The position numbers and the translations under genes are program-made. This document shows positions 6,489 to 13,835 of a stretch of 19,880 bases of DNA, in pieces. The first letter of the stretch is position 1. Each line of letters opens with the position of its first letter. The DNA is from an uncultured Pseudomonadota bacterium (GTDB taxonomy: Bacteria > Pseudomonadota > Gammaproteobacteria > Burkholderiales > SG8-41), in NCBI GenBank assembly GCA_946885605.1, contig CAMPGR010000066.1, positions 1 to 19,880 of the forward strand, read 5' to 3'. A model generated the notes under the pieces. It worked only from the letters and a program-made list of their open reading frames with translations. It did not search any database and had not been told where the DNA came from.

Positions 6489-9131
6489 ATGGCATCGAAC
6501 GAAAACCAGCTGATGGGAGTTCACTCGGGTTTCGAAGGCGCGCGTGGCTCCCGGCTTCCGGTTTTCGGCGACTATCCCGAGGCTTGGCCCCTTGCGGCAG
6601 CTGCCGGACTCTCCGCCGTCACAGTGGGCACGATGGCCTGGTTCAGCAACACGCCTGCACTCGCCTGGTCGACGGCGCTTCCCATGACCGCACTCACTCT
6701 CCTCGCGTGGCGCTATGCGGCCAAAGCGCGGCGCGCCGCAAACGAGCGCAGCCGCACCGAAGCGGATCTGCGCGCGAGCGAGGAGCGGTTGCGGCTCGCG
6801 ATGGGATCGGCCGGGATGGGGACGGTAGACGCCGAGGTCGCGAACGGCGAGTCGATCTGGTCCAGCAACCGGTTCGAGCTGCTGGGTTATCCGCCGCGCG
6901 CCGACGGGCGCGCCAACCGGGAAATGTGGCGCCGCTGCGTGCACCCCGATGATCTCGATCGCGTCACGCAAGCGCTCGATACCGCACGCCGGGAACGCTC
7001 TCTCTACGCGATCGAACACCGCGTGATCCGTGCCGACGACGGCAGGGTCGTGTGGGTGCGGACGTGTGGTCGATATCATTACAACAAGCGCGGCGAAGCC
7101 GTGCGCTTCACCGGTCTCTCTTTCGACGACACGGCGCGCCAGATCGCGAGGCTCAACGACGAATTCCTGTTCGAGCTCGACGAGCGCCTGCGCTCGATGT
7201 CGGAAGCCGACGCAATCATCGATGAAGCGATCGGCAGCTTGGGCCGGTATCTCGACCTCGCTTATTGCCACTTCGGGGAGAAGCACTTACAGCACGGAGA
7301 AGAGCGTATCCGCCGTCGATGGCACCGCGCGAATCTGACGGCGTTGACGAGCACCCACCGTCTTGCCGGGTACCTCGTGCCCGATGCGCAGGACGCGCTC
7401 GATGCTGGCCATCCGGTTGTAATCGCCGACGTCCACACCGACCCGCGCACCGCGGATCGCGCCGACATGTTCGATGCGCTCGGCGTTGCAGCATACGCCA
7501 CGGTGCCATACATACGCGAGGGCCAGAGCCAGGCGAGGCTTGCAGTGCTCACTACCGCCTCGCGCAAATGGCGCGACGATGAAGTGGATCTCATCCGGCG
7601 CGTGCTGGTGCGCGTCGGGCCACTCGCCGCAAACGCGCGCGCCACACAGGCACTGCGGGAAAGCGAACGGCGCGAGCGGGAGCGCGCGGCCGAGCTGGAA
7701 ACGCTGCTCGAAACCGTTCCGGCTGTGGTGTTGATCGCGCACGATCCGGATTCCCGGCGCGTCACCGCGAACCGGTTTGCGCGCGAGCTCCTCGCGCTTG
7801 CTCCGGCACAGCAGGCATCGCTCACCGCACCGGAGCGACCCACGCATTACAAAGTGTTCGCGAACGGCCGCGAGCTCGCGGGCGAGGAGCTGCCGCTGCA
7901 GCGCGCGGCACGCGGTCACGCCGTGGAGGACTTCGAGGAGACGGTGGTTTTTTCCGATGGCAGCAGCCGGCATCTGCTCGGCAATGCGGTGCCCCTGCGC
8001 GACGAGCTGAACCGGCCGCGCGGCGCGATTGTCGCCTATGTGGACGTCACGGAACGCCGGCACGCCGAACACGCGAAAGCGCAGCTCGCGGCCGTGGTCG
8101 AGGCAAGCGGCGATGCGATCATCAGCCGCGGCCTGGACCGCACGATACTCTCGTGGAATCCCGCCGCGGAAAGGCTCTTTGGCTGGTCGGCGGAGGAGGC
8201 CATCGGGCGATCCATACGAATGACCACCCCGCCCGAGACATGGGGCACGCGCGACTTGCTGCTCGACCGCGTCAAGAGCGGCGAAACCATTGGATCGCTG
8301 GAATCGATCCGGGTGCGGAAAGACGGCTCCCGGTTCTTCGGCGAAGTGACCTATTCGCCGGTGAAGGACAGCCGGGGCAATGTTGTCTCCATCGCGACCG
8401 TGGTGCGCGATATCACGGCGCGCAGGCAGGCCGAAGAGGCGCTGCGCGATTACGCGAAGCGACTGGAAACCCTGTCGCACCAGCTCGTGGAGGTCCAGGA
8501 ACGCGAGCGCGCCGCCATCGCCCGCGAGCTTCACGACCAGATCGGTCAGATCCTCGGTGCGGCGAACCTTCGCCTCAGGGTCATCCGGCGTCACGTCGCA
8601 GGGCAGGCTGTGCGGCAGGCGCTCGACGAGGTCGGCGAGGCGCTCGGCGAGGCGCTGCAGGAAACGCGCACGCTGGCGCTCAGCCTGCGCCCGCCGCAGC
8701 TCGACGATCTCGGCCTCGCGCGGGCGGTGCGCCTCCACGCCGAGCGGCTTGCCGGCGCATCGCAGACCAAAGTCCACTTTTACAGCACATCGCTGCCGCG
8801 GGTGCCGCCGCCGCTCGACATCGCCTGCTTCCGCATCGCGCAGGAAGCGGTGCAGAACGTCATGCGTCACGCCTCGGCGCAGAACGTCTGGATCGATCTG
8901 CGCGCCGAGGGCGATACGCTGCGGCTCGCCGTGCGGGACGACGGCAAGGGCTGCGACCTCGCGGCGGTGCACACGCGCGTCCGGCAAGGCGAGAGCATGG
9001 GACTGTTCAATATGGAGGAACGCGCCACACTAGCCGGCGGCACGATGGAGTTTGAGAGCCGCCCCGGGAAGGGCATGACGATACGCGCAATGTTTCCGTT
9101 GTCCGAGCTCGGGCGCGCGCCACCTTCGTAG
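6489..9131 (+). CDS. PAS/GAF multi-sensor histidine kinase, HisKA_3 (NarL-partner) type
   Basis: An 880-residue sensor kinase. Two hydrophobic segments (about 32-52 and 56-76) anchor it with almost no periplasmic loop. After them come a PAS_3-like domain (about 94-215, ending in WVRTCGRYHYNKRGEAVRFTG), a GAF-like domain (about 222-390), a second PAS (about 403-522), a third PAS (about 528-645) and a short coiled linker. The dimerisation/phosphoacceptor helix has the HisKA_3 motif ARELHDQIGQ with H682. The ATPase domain has N790 in QEAVQNVMRHA, DDGKG at 817-821 and GLFNMEERA at 838-846. With so little periplasmic sequence, the signal is probably cytoplasmic or membrane-borne (redox, gas or small ligand), which is inference. 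The ATG is preceded by GGGGGA. The response regulator gene starts 3 nt after its stop, so it is its likely partner. Confidence 0.93.
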   Translation: MASNENQLMGVHSGFEGARGSRLPVFGDYPEAWPLAAAAGLSAVTVGTMAWFSNTPALAWSTALPMTALTLLAWRYAAKARRAANERSRTEADLRASEERLRLAMGSAGMGTVDAEVANGESIWSSNRFELLGYPPRADGRANREMWRRCVHPDDLDRVTQALDTARRERSLYAIEHRVIRADDGRVVWVRTCGRYHYNKRGEAVRFTGLSFDDTARQIARLNDEFLFELDERLRSMSEADAIIDEAIGSLGRYLDLAYCHFGEKHLQHGEERIRRRWHRANLTALTSTHRLAGYLVPDAQDALDAGHPVVIADVHTDPRTADRADMFDALGVAAYATVPYIREGQSQARLAVLTTASRKWRDDEVDLIRRVLVRVGPLAANARATQALRESERRERERAAELETLLETVPAVVLIAHDPDSRRVTANRFARELLALAPAQQASLTAPERPTHYKVFANGRELAGEELPLQRAARGHAVEDFEETVVFSDGSSRHLLGNAVPLRDELNRPRGAIVAYVDVTERRHAEHAKAQLAAVVEASGDAIISRGLDRTILSWNPAAERLFGWSAEEAIGRSIRMTTPPETWGTRDLLLDRVKSGETIGSLESIRVRKDGSRFFGEVTYSPVKDSRGNVVSIATVVRDITARRQAEEALRDYAKRLETLSHQLVEVQERERAAIARELHDQIGQILGAANLRLRVIRRHVAGQAVRQALDEVGEALGEALQETRTLALSLRPPQLDDLGLARAVRLHAERLAGASQTKVHFYSTSLPRVPPPLDIACFRIAQEAVQNVMRHASAQNVWIDLRAEGDTLRLAVRDDGKGCDLAAVHTRVRQGESMGLFNMEERATLAGGTMEFESRPGKGMTIRAMFPLSELGRAPPS

Positions 9132-9134
9132 ACC

Positions 9135-9791
9135 ATGCAGTCCCCCCTGCGAGTGGTGATTGTCGACGATCACGCGCTGTTCCGCGCTGGACTGCGGGCG
9201 CTGCTGCGCGAGATGCCCGGCGTGCAGATCATCGCCGAGGCGGCGGATGGCGACGAGGCCGTGACGCTCGTGCAGAAGCACCGTCCCGATGTGGTCGTGA
9301 TGGATATCTCCATGAAGCGGGTCAACGGCCTCGACGCCACCGCCCGCATCAAGGCAGGCGCGCCCGCGACACGGGTGATCGTGCTGTCCATGCACGATAC
9401 CGAAGAATATGTCGCGCAGGCGCTGCGCGCCGGCGCGTCAGCTTATCTGCTCAAGGATTCCGCGGAACCGGAACTGGAGCTTGCGCTGCGCGCGGTGATG
9501 CGCGACCAGACTTATCTGAGCCCGCGCGTTTCGAGACCGCTGGTCGATGCATATGTGGGACGCGCCGCGGCGGGCGGCTCGGCCGTGCCTACGCTCACGC
9601 AGCGTCAGCGCGAGATTCTGCGGCTCATCGCCGAAGGGCACAGCACCAAGCGCATCGCCGAGAAACTCTCCGTGAGCGTCAAGACCATCGACGCCCATCG
9701 CGCCCAGATCATGGAGCGCCTTCAGATTCGCGATGTGCCGGGGCTCGTGCGCTATGCCATACGCAACGGCCTCGTTGGCCTGGACCGATGA
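9135..9791 (+). CDS. Response regulator, NarL/FixJ (LuxR-HTH) family
   Basis: A 218-residue two-domain regulator. The receiver (about 5-122) has the acidic pair D11-D12, phosphoacceptor D57 in PDVVVMDISM, switch S85 in VIVLSMHD and K107 in AYLLKDSA, so all catalytic residues are intact. The C-terminal LuxR-type helix-turn-helix (about 151-210) reads TLTQRQREILRLIAEG, then STKRIAEKLSVSVKTIDAHR, the recognition-helix region. It is the cognate partner of the upstream kinase: the genes are separated by 3 nt and no separate ribosome-binding site is evident, which suggests translational coupling. It is the only clear DNA-binding output among the four receiver-containing proteins in the window. Its targets may include the repeats at 9801-9839 just downstream. 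Confidence 0.95.
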   Translation: MQSPLRVVIVDDHALFRAGLRALLREMPGVQIIAEAADGDEAVTLVQKHRPDVVVMDISMKRVNGLDATARIKAGAPATRVIVLSMHDTEEYVAQALRAGASAYLLKDSAEPELELALRAVMRDQTYLSPRVSRPLVDAYVGRAAAGGSAVPTLTQRQREILRLIAEGHSTKRIAEKLSVSVKTIDAHRAQIMERLQIRDVPGLVRYAIRNGLVGLDR

Positions 9792-9800
9792 GGCGTACGG

Positions 9801-9869
9801 CGTAGGGTTTTTGCACCCCCGGCGTCGGGATTTTCCCGATAGCGGCGGGCGTGCCCGCTCCCCGATAAT
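9801..9869 (+). promoter_or_regulatory. Phased repeats, palindromes and -10 box before the receiver-only gene
   Basis: The 143-bp gap before the receiver-only gene holds two copies of CGTMGGGWTTTT (9801-9812 and 9823-9834), exactly 22 bp apart, about two helical turns. The second copy lies in the perfect dyad TCGGGA-TTT-TCCCGA (9825-9839). Another perfect dyad, GCGGGC-GT-GCCCGC, follows at 9845-9858. GATAAT at 9864-9869 (5/6 to a -10 box) has no matching -35 at the right distance. A start near 9876 would put the first dyad at about -44 and the upstream repeat near -66, typical activator positions. This looks like an activator-dependent promoter, perhaps bound by the adjacent NarL-type regulator; that is inference. 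Confidence 0.4.
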
Positions 9870-9934
9870 CCGCCAACTCCGCGAAAGCCGCGCCGAGCAC
9901 CGGCCGCGGCTGCGGCGGACGGCCGGAGGAGCCG

Positions 9935-10372
9935 ATGAAAAGATTGCGTACACTGCTGGTGGACAGCAACCGGCACGTGCAAAAGGCCATGCGCTCGTTT
10001 CTGGTCACGCTGCCCGAGATCGAATTCGTCGGGTGGGCGGCATCGGGAGAGGAGGCACTGCGCGAAACGGTGCGCCAGGCGCCCGATCTCGTGTTGATCG
10101 ACGTCGACATGCCGGACATGAACGCGTTCGAAACCGCCAGCCGCATGCGCAAGCTCGATCACGCCGTCCGGATCATCATGGTCGCGTTGTTCGACGAATG
10201 CGCTTACCGCGCGCGCGCAAAAGCGTGCGGGGTGCTCGCCGTGATCCCCAAGCTCGAGGTGATGGACAGGCTTCCGGAGCTCCTCGCACAACTGAAAGCC
10301 GGGCAGGAAGACGATTCAACGACAGCTGCGCAGTACCGCGCATTGGCCCGGCAAGCCGCGCGCGCCGGCTGA
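9935..10372 (+). CDS. Receiver-domain-only protein with degenerate switch residues
   Basis: A 145-residue protein consisting of one REC fold (about 4-120) and a short polar tail. Phosphoacceptor D56 (DLVLIDVDMPD) and K106 (AVIPKLEV) are present. The usual acidic pair is reduced to D10-S11, the switch Thr/Ser is A84 (IIMVALFDE, aligned with IVLSMHD of the upstream regulator) and the aromatic switch position is V103. Such changes often mean a receiver that is phosphorylated poorly or signals through a different conformational change. There is no output domain. The start has a strong GGAGGAG ribosome-binding site. It follows the kinase/regulator pair after 143 bp and is convergent with pabB, 17 bp away. 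It may act as a phosphate sink or a protein-binding adaptor for the same kinase. Confidence 0.85.
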   Translation: MKRLRTLLVDSNRHVQKAMRSFLVTLPEIEFVGWAASGEEALRETVRQAPDLVLIDVDMPDMNAFETASRMRKLDHAVRIIMVALFDECAYRARAKACGVLAVIPKLEVMDRLPELLAQLKAGQEDDSTTAAQYRALARQAARAG

Positions 10373-10389
10373 AGGCTATCGCGCACGCT

Positions 10390-11778
10390 TCACGAGCCGA
10401 AGCGCTCGGTCGCGCTCTGCTGCAGGAGCTTGAGCATCGCGGCCGCCTTGTCGAAAGTCTCCTGATATTCGTCCTCAGCGCGCGAATCGGCCACGATGCC
10501 GCCGCCCGCCCAGAACCGTATCGTTCCGCCCGAGTAGACCAGCGTGCGGATCGCGATGTTGAGATCCATGTTGCCGTCGAACCCGATATAGCCGATCGCG
10601 CCGCAGTAGACTCCGCGGCGGTGCGGCTCGAGTTCCTCGATGATCTGCATCGCACGCAGCTTGGGCGCGCCAGTGATGGAGCCGCCGGGAAAGCAGCCGC
10701 GCAAGAGATCGAATGGGTCGCACTCCGGCTTGAGCACGCCGGTGACTGTGCTCACGAGATGATGCACGGTCGCGAAGGTTTCGACATCGAAGAGCTTCGG
10801 CACCTTGACCGATCCCGTCGCGCAACTCTTCGAGAGATCGTTTCGCAGCAGATCCACGATCATCACGTTCTCGGCACGGTCCTTTTCGCTCGTGCGCAGC
10901 GCTTCGGCGAGCTCGGCATCGAGACGAGGATGGCCGGCGCGCGGACGCGTGCCTTTTATCGGCCGGGTCTCCACGCGCCGCGCCTCGACCTTGAGGAAGC
11001 GTTCCGGTGACGCCGAGAGCACGTGCACGTACGGTGTGCTGAGATACGCAGAGAAAGGCGCGGGGTTGATCACGCGCAGCGCCTGGTAGGCGAGCCACGG
11101 ATCGCCGCTCGCGCGTGCCGCGAAGCGTTGCGCGAGATTGACCTGATAGCAGTCCCCTTCGCGGATGTAGTCCTTGATGCGCTCGAATGCGCGCGCGTAG
11201 TGCTCGCGCGTCATATTGGACGCAACGGGCGAAGTGATGCGAAACGGGACGCGCGCGCGTTCGCGCGGCGGGGTCGTGAAGCGCGCAACGAGGCTGTCCC
11301 ACTTCACGTCGGTCTCCGGATCCCGACCCTGCCCCGCGAGCCAGCTGCGGCGCTCGCAGTGATCGACGACGACCGCCCAGTCATAAAGCCCGATCGCGAG
11401 CTCCGGAATCCTCTCGGCATCCCGCGCACGCGCGGGGAGAGGCATCAGGCGCCGCGCGAGGTCGTAGCCAAAGTAACCGACCGCGCCGCCGCTGAAAGGC
11501 AGATGCCCCGCGCTCCCGGGAGCAAACTCGAGCAAGCGCTTGAGGAGAGCGAACGGATCCTCGCGCGTCAGCTCGACGGCGTCCGCCTGGATCTCGGTGA
11601 GCGCGCCGCGCGTGACGAGCCGCACATAAGGCTGCGCACATAGTATGTCGTAGCGCGACTGCGCCGGATGGTGCTGCCCGCTGTCGAGATATACCGCCCA
11701 GGGAAGACCGGCGATCGCCTCGAACAGCGCGCTGCTGTCGGAGCGATAAGGCAGTTCGGCGAGGAGCGGCGGATTCAT
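10390..11778 (-). CDS. pabB: Aminodeoxychorismate synthase component I
   Basis: A 462-residue chorismate-utilising enzyme that adds ammonia (from a PabA glutaminase) to chorismate to make 4-amino-4-deoxychorismate on the way to p-aminobenzoate and folate. The motif PIKGTRPR has the active-site lysine K275, matching the catalytic Lys of E. coli PabB; anthranilate synthase (TrpE) has Ala there, so this is PabB rather than TrpE. ASPERFL (E259), DRAENVMIVDLLRNDL and GGSITGAPK are the Mg- and chorismate-binding motifs. No PabC lyase domain is fused at the C-terminus. The frame stays open far upstream, antisense to gluQ, but the family start MNPPLLAELPYRSD at 11778 fits by length and leaves the divergent gluQ free. 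No pabA or pabC is in the window. Confidence 0.93.
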   Translation of the reverse strand: MNPPLLAELPYRSDSSALFEAIAGLPWAVYLDSGQHHPAQSRYDILCAQPYVRLVTRGALTEIQADAVELTREDPFALLKRLLEFAPGSAGHLPFSGGAVGYFGYDLARRLMPLPARARDAERIPELAIGLYDWAVVVDHCERRSWLAGQGRDPETDVKWDSLVARFTTPPRERARVPFRITSPVASNMTREHYARAFERIKDYIREGDCYQVNLAQRFAARASGDPWLAYQALRVINPAPFSAYLSTPYVHVLSASPERFLKVEARRVETRPIKGTRPRAGHPRLDAELAEALRTSEKDRAENVMIVDLLRNDLSKSCATGSVKVPKLFDVETFATVHHLVSTVTGVLKPECDPFDLLRGCFPGGSITGAPKLRAMQIIEELEPHRRGVYCGAIGYIGFDGNMDLNIAIRTLVYSGGTIRFWAGGGIVADSRAEDEYQETFDKAAAMLKLLQQSATERFGS

Positions 11779-11784
11779 CGCGCC

Positions 11785-11791
11785 TATAATA
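11785..11791. promoter_or_regulatory. Symmetric -10 element shared by divergent pabB and gluQ
   Basis: The 7-mer TATAATA reads as a perfect TATAAT on the plus strand (11785-11790, for gluQ) and as TATTAT (5/6) on the minus strand (11786-11791, for pabB). On the minus strand exactly 7 nt separate the box from the pabB ATG, so the transcript could be leaderless. On the plus strand a start near 11797 would leave a 30-nt leader before the chosen gluQ ATG. No good -35 is seen in either direction. Confidence 0.42.
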
Positions 11792-11826
11792 AGACGTTCT
11801 GGGCAATGGAACGATCGGGAAGCGCG

Positions 11827-12729
11827 ATGCGCAACCAATATCGCGGCCGCTTCGCGCCTTCGCCTACCGGACCGCTCCACTTCGGCTCGCTGGTCGCGGC
11901 CCTTGGCAGCTATTGCGAAGCGCGCAGGCAAGGCGGTGAATGGCTGGTACGGATCGAGGACCTCGACGCAGCGCGCATTGCGCCGGGCGCCGTGGGTGAA
12001 ATCCTGCGCGTGCTGGAGGCGTGCGGGATGCAGTGGGACGGCGCGGTGGTCTCGCAGAGCAGCCGCAGCGATGCGTACCACGCGGCATTGCACGAGCTTA
12101 GGCAGCACGATCTCGTTTATCCCTGCGCGTGCAGCCGACGCGAGATCGCGGATTCGGCCGCGGCGGGCATCGAGGGGCACGTCTATCCGGGCACCTGCCG
12201 CCCAGGGCTGCCGTTGCGGAAAAAGGCGCGCGCGCTGCGCATCGACACGCACGGCGTGGAAGTCCGCTTCAACGATGCATTGCAGGGCGCGGTCACGCAG
12301 AACCTCGAGGCGGACATCGGCGATTTCGTGCTCTACCGCGCCGACCGGGTGTTCGCCTATCAACTTGCCGTGGTCATCGACGACGCGGAGCAGGGCGTGA
12401 CCCACGTCGTGCGCGGCGCGGATCTCCTCGCTTCGACTCCGCGGCAGATCTATCTCCAGACCGTGCTCGGCTTGGCGCGCCCGCATTACCTGCATCTGCC
12501 GATTGCGGTGGACGCGCGTGGCCGCAAGTTGAGCAAGCAGACGCGCGCGACGGCAATCGACTGTGGACAAGCGGCTTCCGCACTCCTGACGGCGCTGCGC
12601 TTTCTCGGGCAGCGTCCGCCCGCGGAGCTTGCCGGCGCGCGCGCCGGTGAAGTCTTGCAGTGGGCGATCGACAACTGGCGCACGGCGCGCATACCGCATG
12701 CGCGGCACATTCCTGCGCCGACGCAGTGA
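11827..12729 (+). CDS. gluQ: Glutamyl-Q tRNA(Asp) synthetase
   Basis: A 300-residue paralogue of the glutamyl-tRNA synthetase catalytic core without the anticodon-binding domain. It attaches glutamate to queuosine at position 34 of tRNA(Asp). The class I signature is RFAPSPTGPLHFGSLVAAL, with HFGS (18-21) in place of HIGH, and the KMSKS-like loop is KLSKQ (234-238). The zinc site expected for GluQRS is complete: C100, C102, Y120 and C124. An in-frame ATG also occurs at 11806. I chose 11827 because GGGAAG lies 6 nt upstream and because the first ATG would leave a leader of only about 9 nt with no ribosome-binding site. The gene diverges from pabB. It is separated by 29 bp from the convergent patatin gene. 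Confidence 0.93.
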   Translation: MRNQYRGRFAPSPTGPLHFGSLVAALGSYCEARRQGGEWLVRIEDLDAARIAPGAVGEILRVLEACGMQWDGAVVSQSSRSDAYHAALHELRQHDLVYPCACSRREIADSAAAGIEGHVYPGTCRPGLPLRKKARALRIDTHGVEVRFNDALQGAVTQNLEADIGDFVLYRADRVFAYQLAVVIDDAEQGVTHVVRGADLLASTPRQIYLQTVLGLARPHYLHLPIAVDARGRKLSKQTRATAIDCGQAASALLTALRFLGQRPPAELAGARAGEVLQWAIDNWRTARIPHARHIPAPTQ

Positions 12730-12758
12730 AGGCTATCGACCCCTAAGACGATCTTTGA

Positions 12759-13691
12759 TCACTCGGCGGTGGCAGAAGCGGGCCGTGCGCGGGCTCGTGC
12801 CAGACTCTTCCTCCGACTTACGCTTTGCACGAGTTCCTGCAACCGCGCAATCGCAGCGTTGGCCGCAACCTCCCCGGCCGCGATGTTGTGCATCTTGTAA
12901 TCGAAGTCCAGCATACGCGTCTGCGCGGTGCGCGGCGTAATGACGATATCGGCCGACTGCAAGTCGCGCTCGAGCAGCAGGCTGCGCGCCGAACGCGGGA
13001 CCGCCGCTGGCGCTCCGTTCTGCCGCGCGTAAGCGAACCAGGACACATCGATTGCGATGACTATGTCCGCTCCCAGGGCGCGGGCCGCCGACACCGGAAC
13101 GGGGCTCGTAAGGCCGCCATCGACATACTCCTCGCCCTGGATGGTCGGCGGGATGAAGAGATTGGGCACGCTGGCCGACGCTCGGACAGCAAGTCCGGTA
13201 TCCCCGTGCGTGAAGACGGTCATCACGCCGTCCCGGGCGCGCGTTGCGACGACGGCAAGCGGTTTCGCAAACCTCTCCAGCGGCCGATTGTCCACCGCGC
13301 GGTTGATAAACTCCTGCAGCGCCATGCCGCGCACCCAGCCGCGCCCGAAGAGCGTGAAGTCGAGCAACGCCGTCTGCTCAAGGCCCATCGCCGTTTCTTC
13401 CAGTTCGCCTGCGCTGTAGCCGCTCGCGTAGAGTGCGGCCACTATGGCGCCCGAGCTCGCGCCGGCGATGACATCGGGAATGATGCCGGCGCCCTCCAAC
13501 GCCTTTATGACGCCCACATGGGCGAATCCGCGCGCGCCGCCACCGCCGAGCGCAAGCCCGAGGAGCGGCCGGTCGGCGTCGATCGGGATCACGCGGACCG
13601 CACGTGACGGGTTCTCCGCACCCGGATTGCCGCGCGTCGCGGAACAGGAGGCAAGCGCAGAGCACAGCAGCAGTAAAAGCCGGGGCATCAC
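12759..13691 (-). CDS. Patatin-like phospholipase family lipoprotein (RssA-like)
   Basis: A 310-residue serine lipase/esterase of the bacterial patatin family. The N-terminus is a lipoprotein signal: hydrophobic LLLLLCSALASC, with lipobox L-A-S-C and C16 as the acylated residue, so the protein should be membrane-anchored and exported. The oxyanion loop is LALGGGGARGFAHVG (47-60), the nucleophile elbow is IAGASSG (S79) and the dyad aspartate is D191 in YVDGGLTSP. All catalytic parts are intact. The start is GTG at 13691 followed at once by ATG at 13688; AGGA lies 10 or 13 nt upstream respectively, so either may be used. The C-terminus is Arg/Ala-rich. The lipid substrate is unknown. The gene is convergent with gluQ and divergent from the hydrolase operon. 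Confidence 0.9.
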   Translation of the reverse strand: MMPRLLLLLCSALASCSATRGNPGAENPSRAVRVIPIDADRPLLGLALGGGGARGFAHVGVIKALEGAGIIPDVIAGASSGAIVAALYASGYSAGELEETAMGLEQTALLDFTLFGRGWVRGMALQEFINRAVDNRPLERFAKPLAVVATRARDGVMTVFTHGDTGLAVRASASVPNLFIPPTIQGEEYVDGGLTSPVPVSAARALGADIVIAIDVSWFAYARQNGAPAAVPRSARSLLLERDLQSADIVITPRTAQTRMLDFDYKMHNIAAGEVAANAAIARLQELVQSVSRRKSLARARARPASATAE

Positions 13692-13758
13692 GATAACCCG
13701 ATCCTACCGAATGGAGTGCGCGCCGAGCAATGGCGACGGCGCGCATCGCTAGAACGCG

Positions 13759-13787
13759 TTGCCTTCACCAGTCAAACCGGACAGAAT
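13759..13787 (+). promoter_or_regulatory. Weak candidate promoter of the hydrolase-kinase operon
   Basis: TTGCCT (4/6 to -35) and CAGAAT (4/6 to -10) are 17 bp apart and lie 48 bp before the hydrolase ATG. The match is modest. The same 144-bp divergent gap contains the dyad GCGCGCC/GGCGCGC (13718-13724 and 13738-13744). Nothing else in the gap is recognisable. Confidence 0.3.
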
Positions 13788-13835
13788 GACGTAGACATTG
13801 GCGTCGGGGCGCCGGTTGGCTCTTGGAGGAGGCAC

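Noticed and set aside
7287..8987. 566-codon open frame on the minus strand
   Set aside because: It is antisense to the PAS/GAF kinase and has no recognisable domain.
11779..12708. N-terminal extension of the pabB frame (about 310 extra codons) running antisense through gluQ
   Set aside because: The extension is Arg/Ala/His-rich with no family match and lies wholly opposite the well-conserved gluQ. PabB length and motifs fit the start at 11778.
10370..12738. 12-base direct repeat TGAAGGCTATCG at 10370 and 12727, each starting at a stop codon and flanking pabB-gluQ
   Set aside because: A repeat this short is expected by chance in a 20-kb window, and no other sign of insertion (GC shift, integrase, terminal inverted repeats) is present.
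13718..13744. 7-bp inverted repeat GCGCGCC/GGCGCGC in the patatin/hydrolase divergent gap as an operator
   Set aside because: It is pure GC in a GC-rich region and not placed at a clear promoter. It is too likely by chance to claim as a site.
13716..13835. 40-residue N-terminal extension of the hydrolase frame
   Set aside because: It covers the divergent promoter region and is not fold-like. The ATG at 13836 has a GGAGGAGG ribosome-binding site and a normal hydrolase N-terminus.
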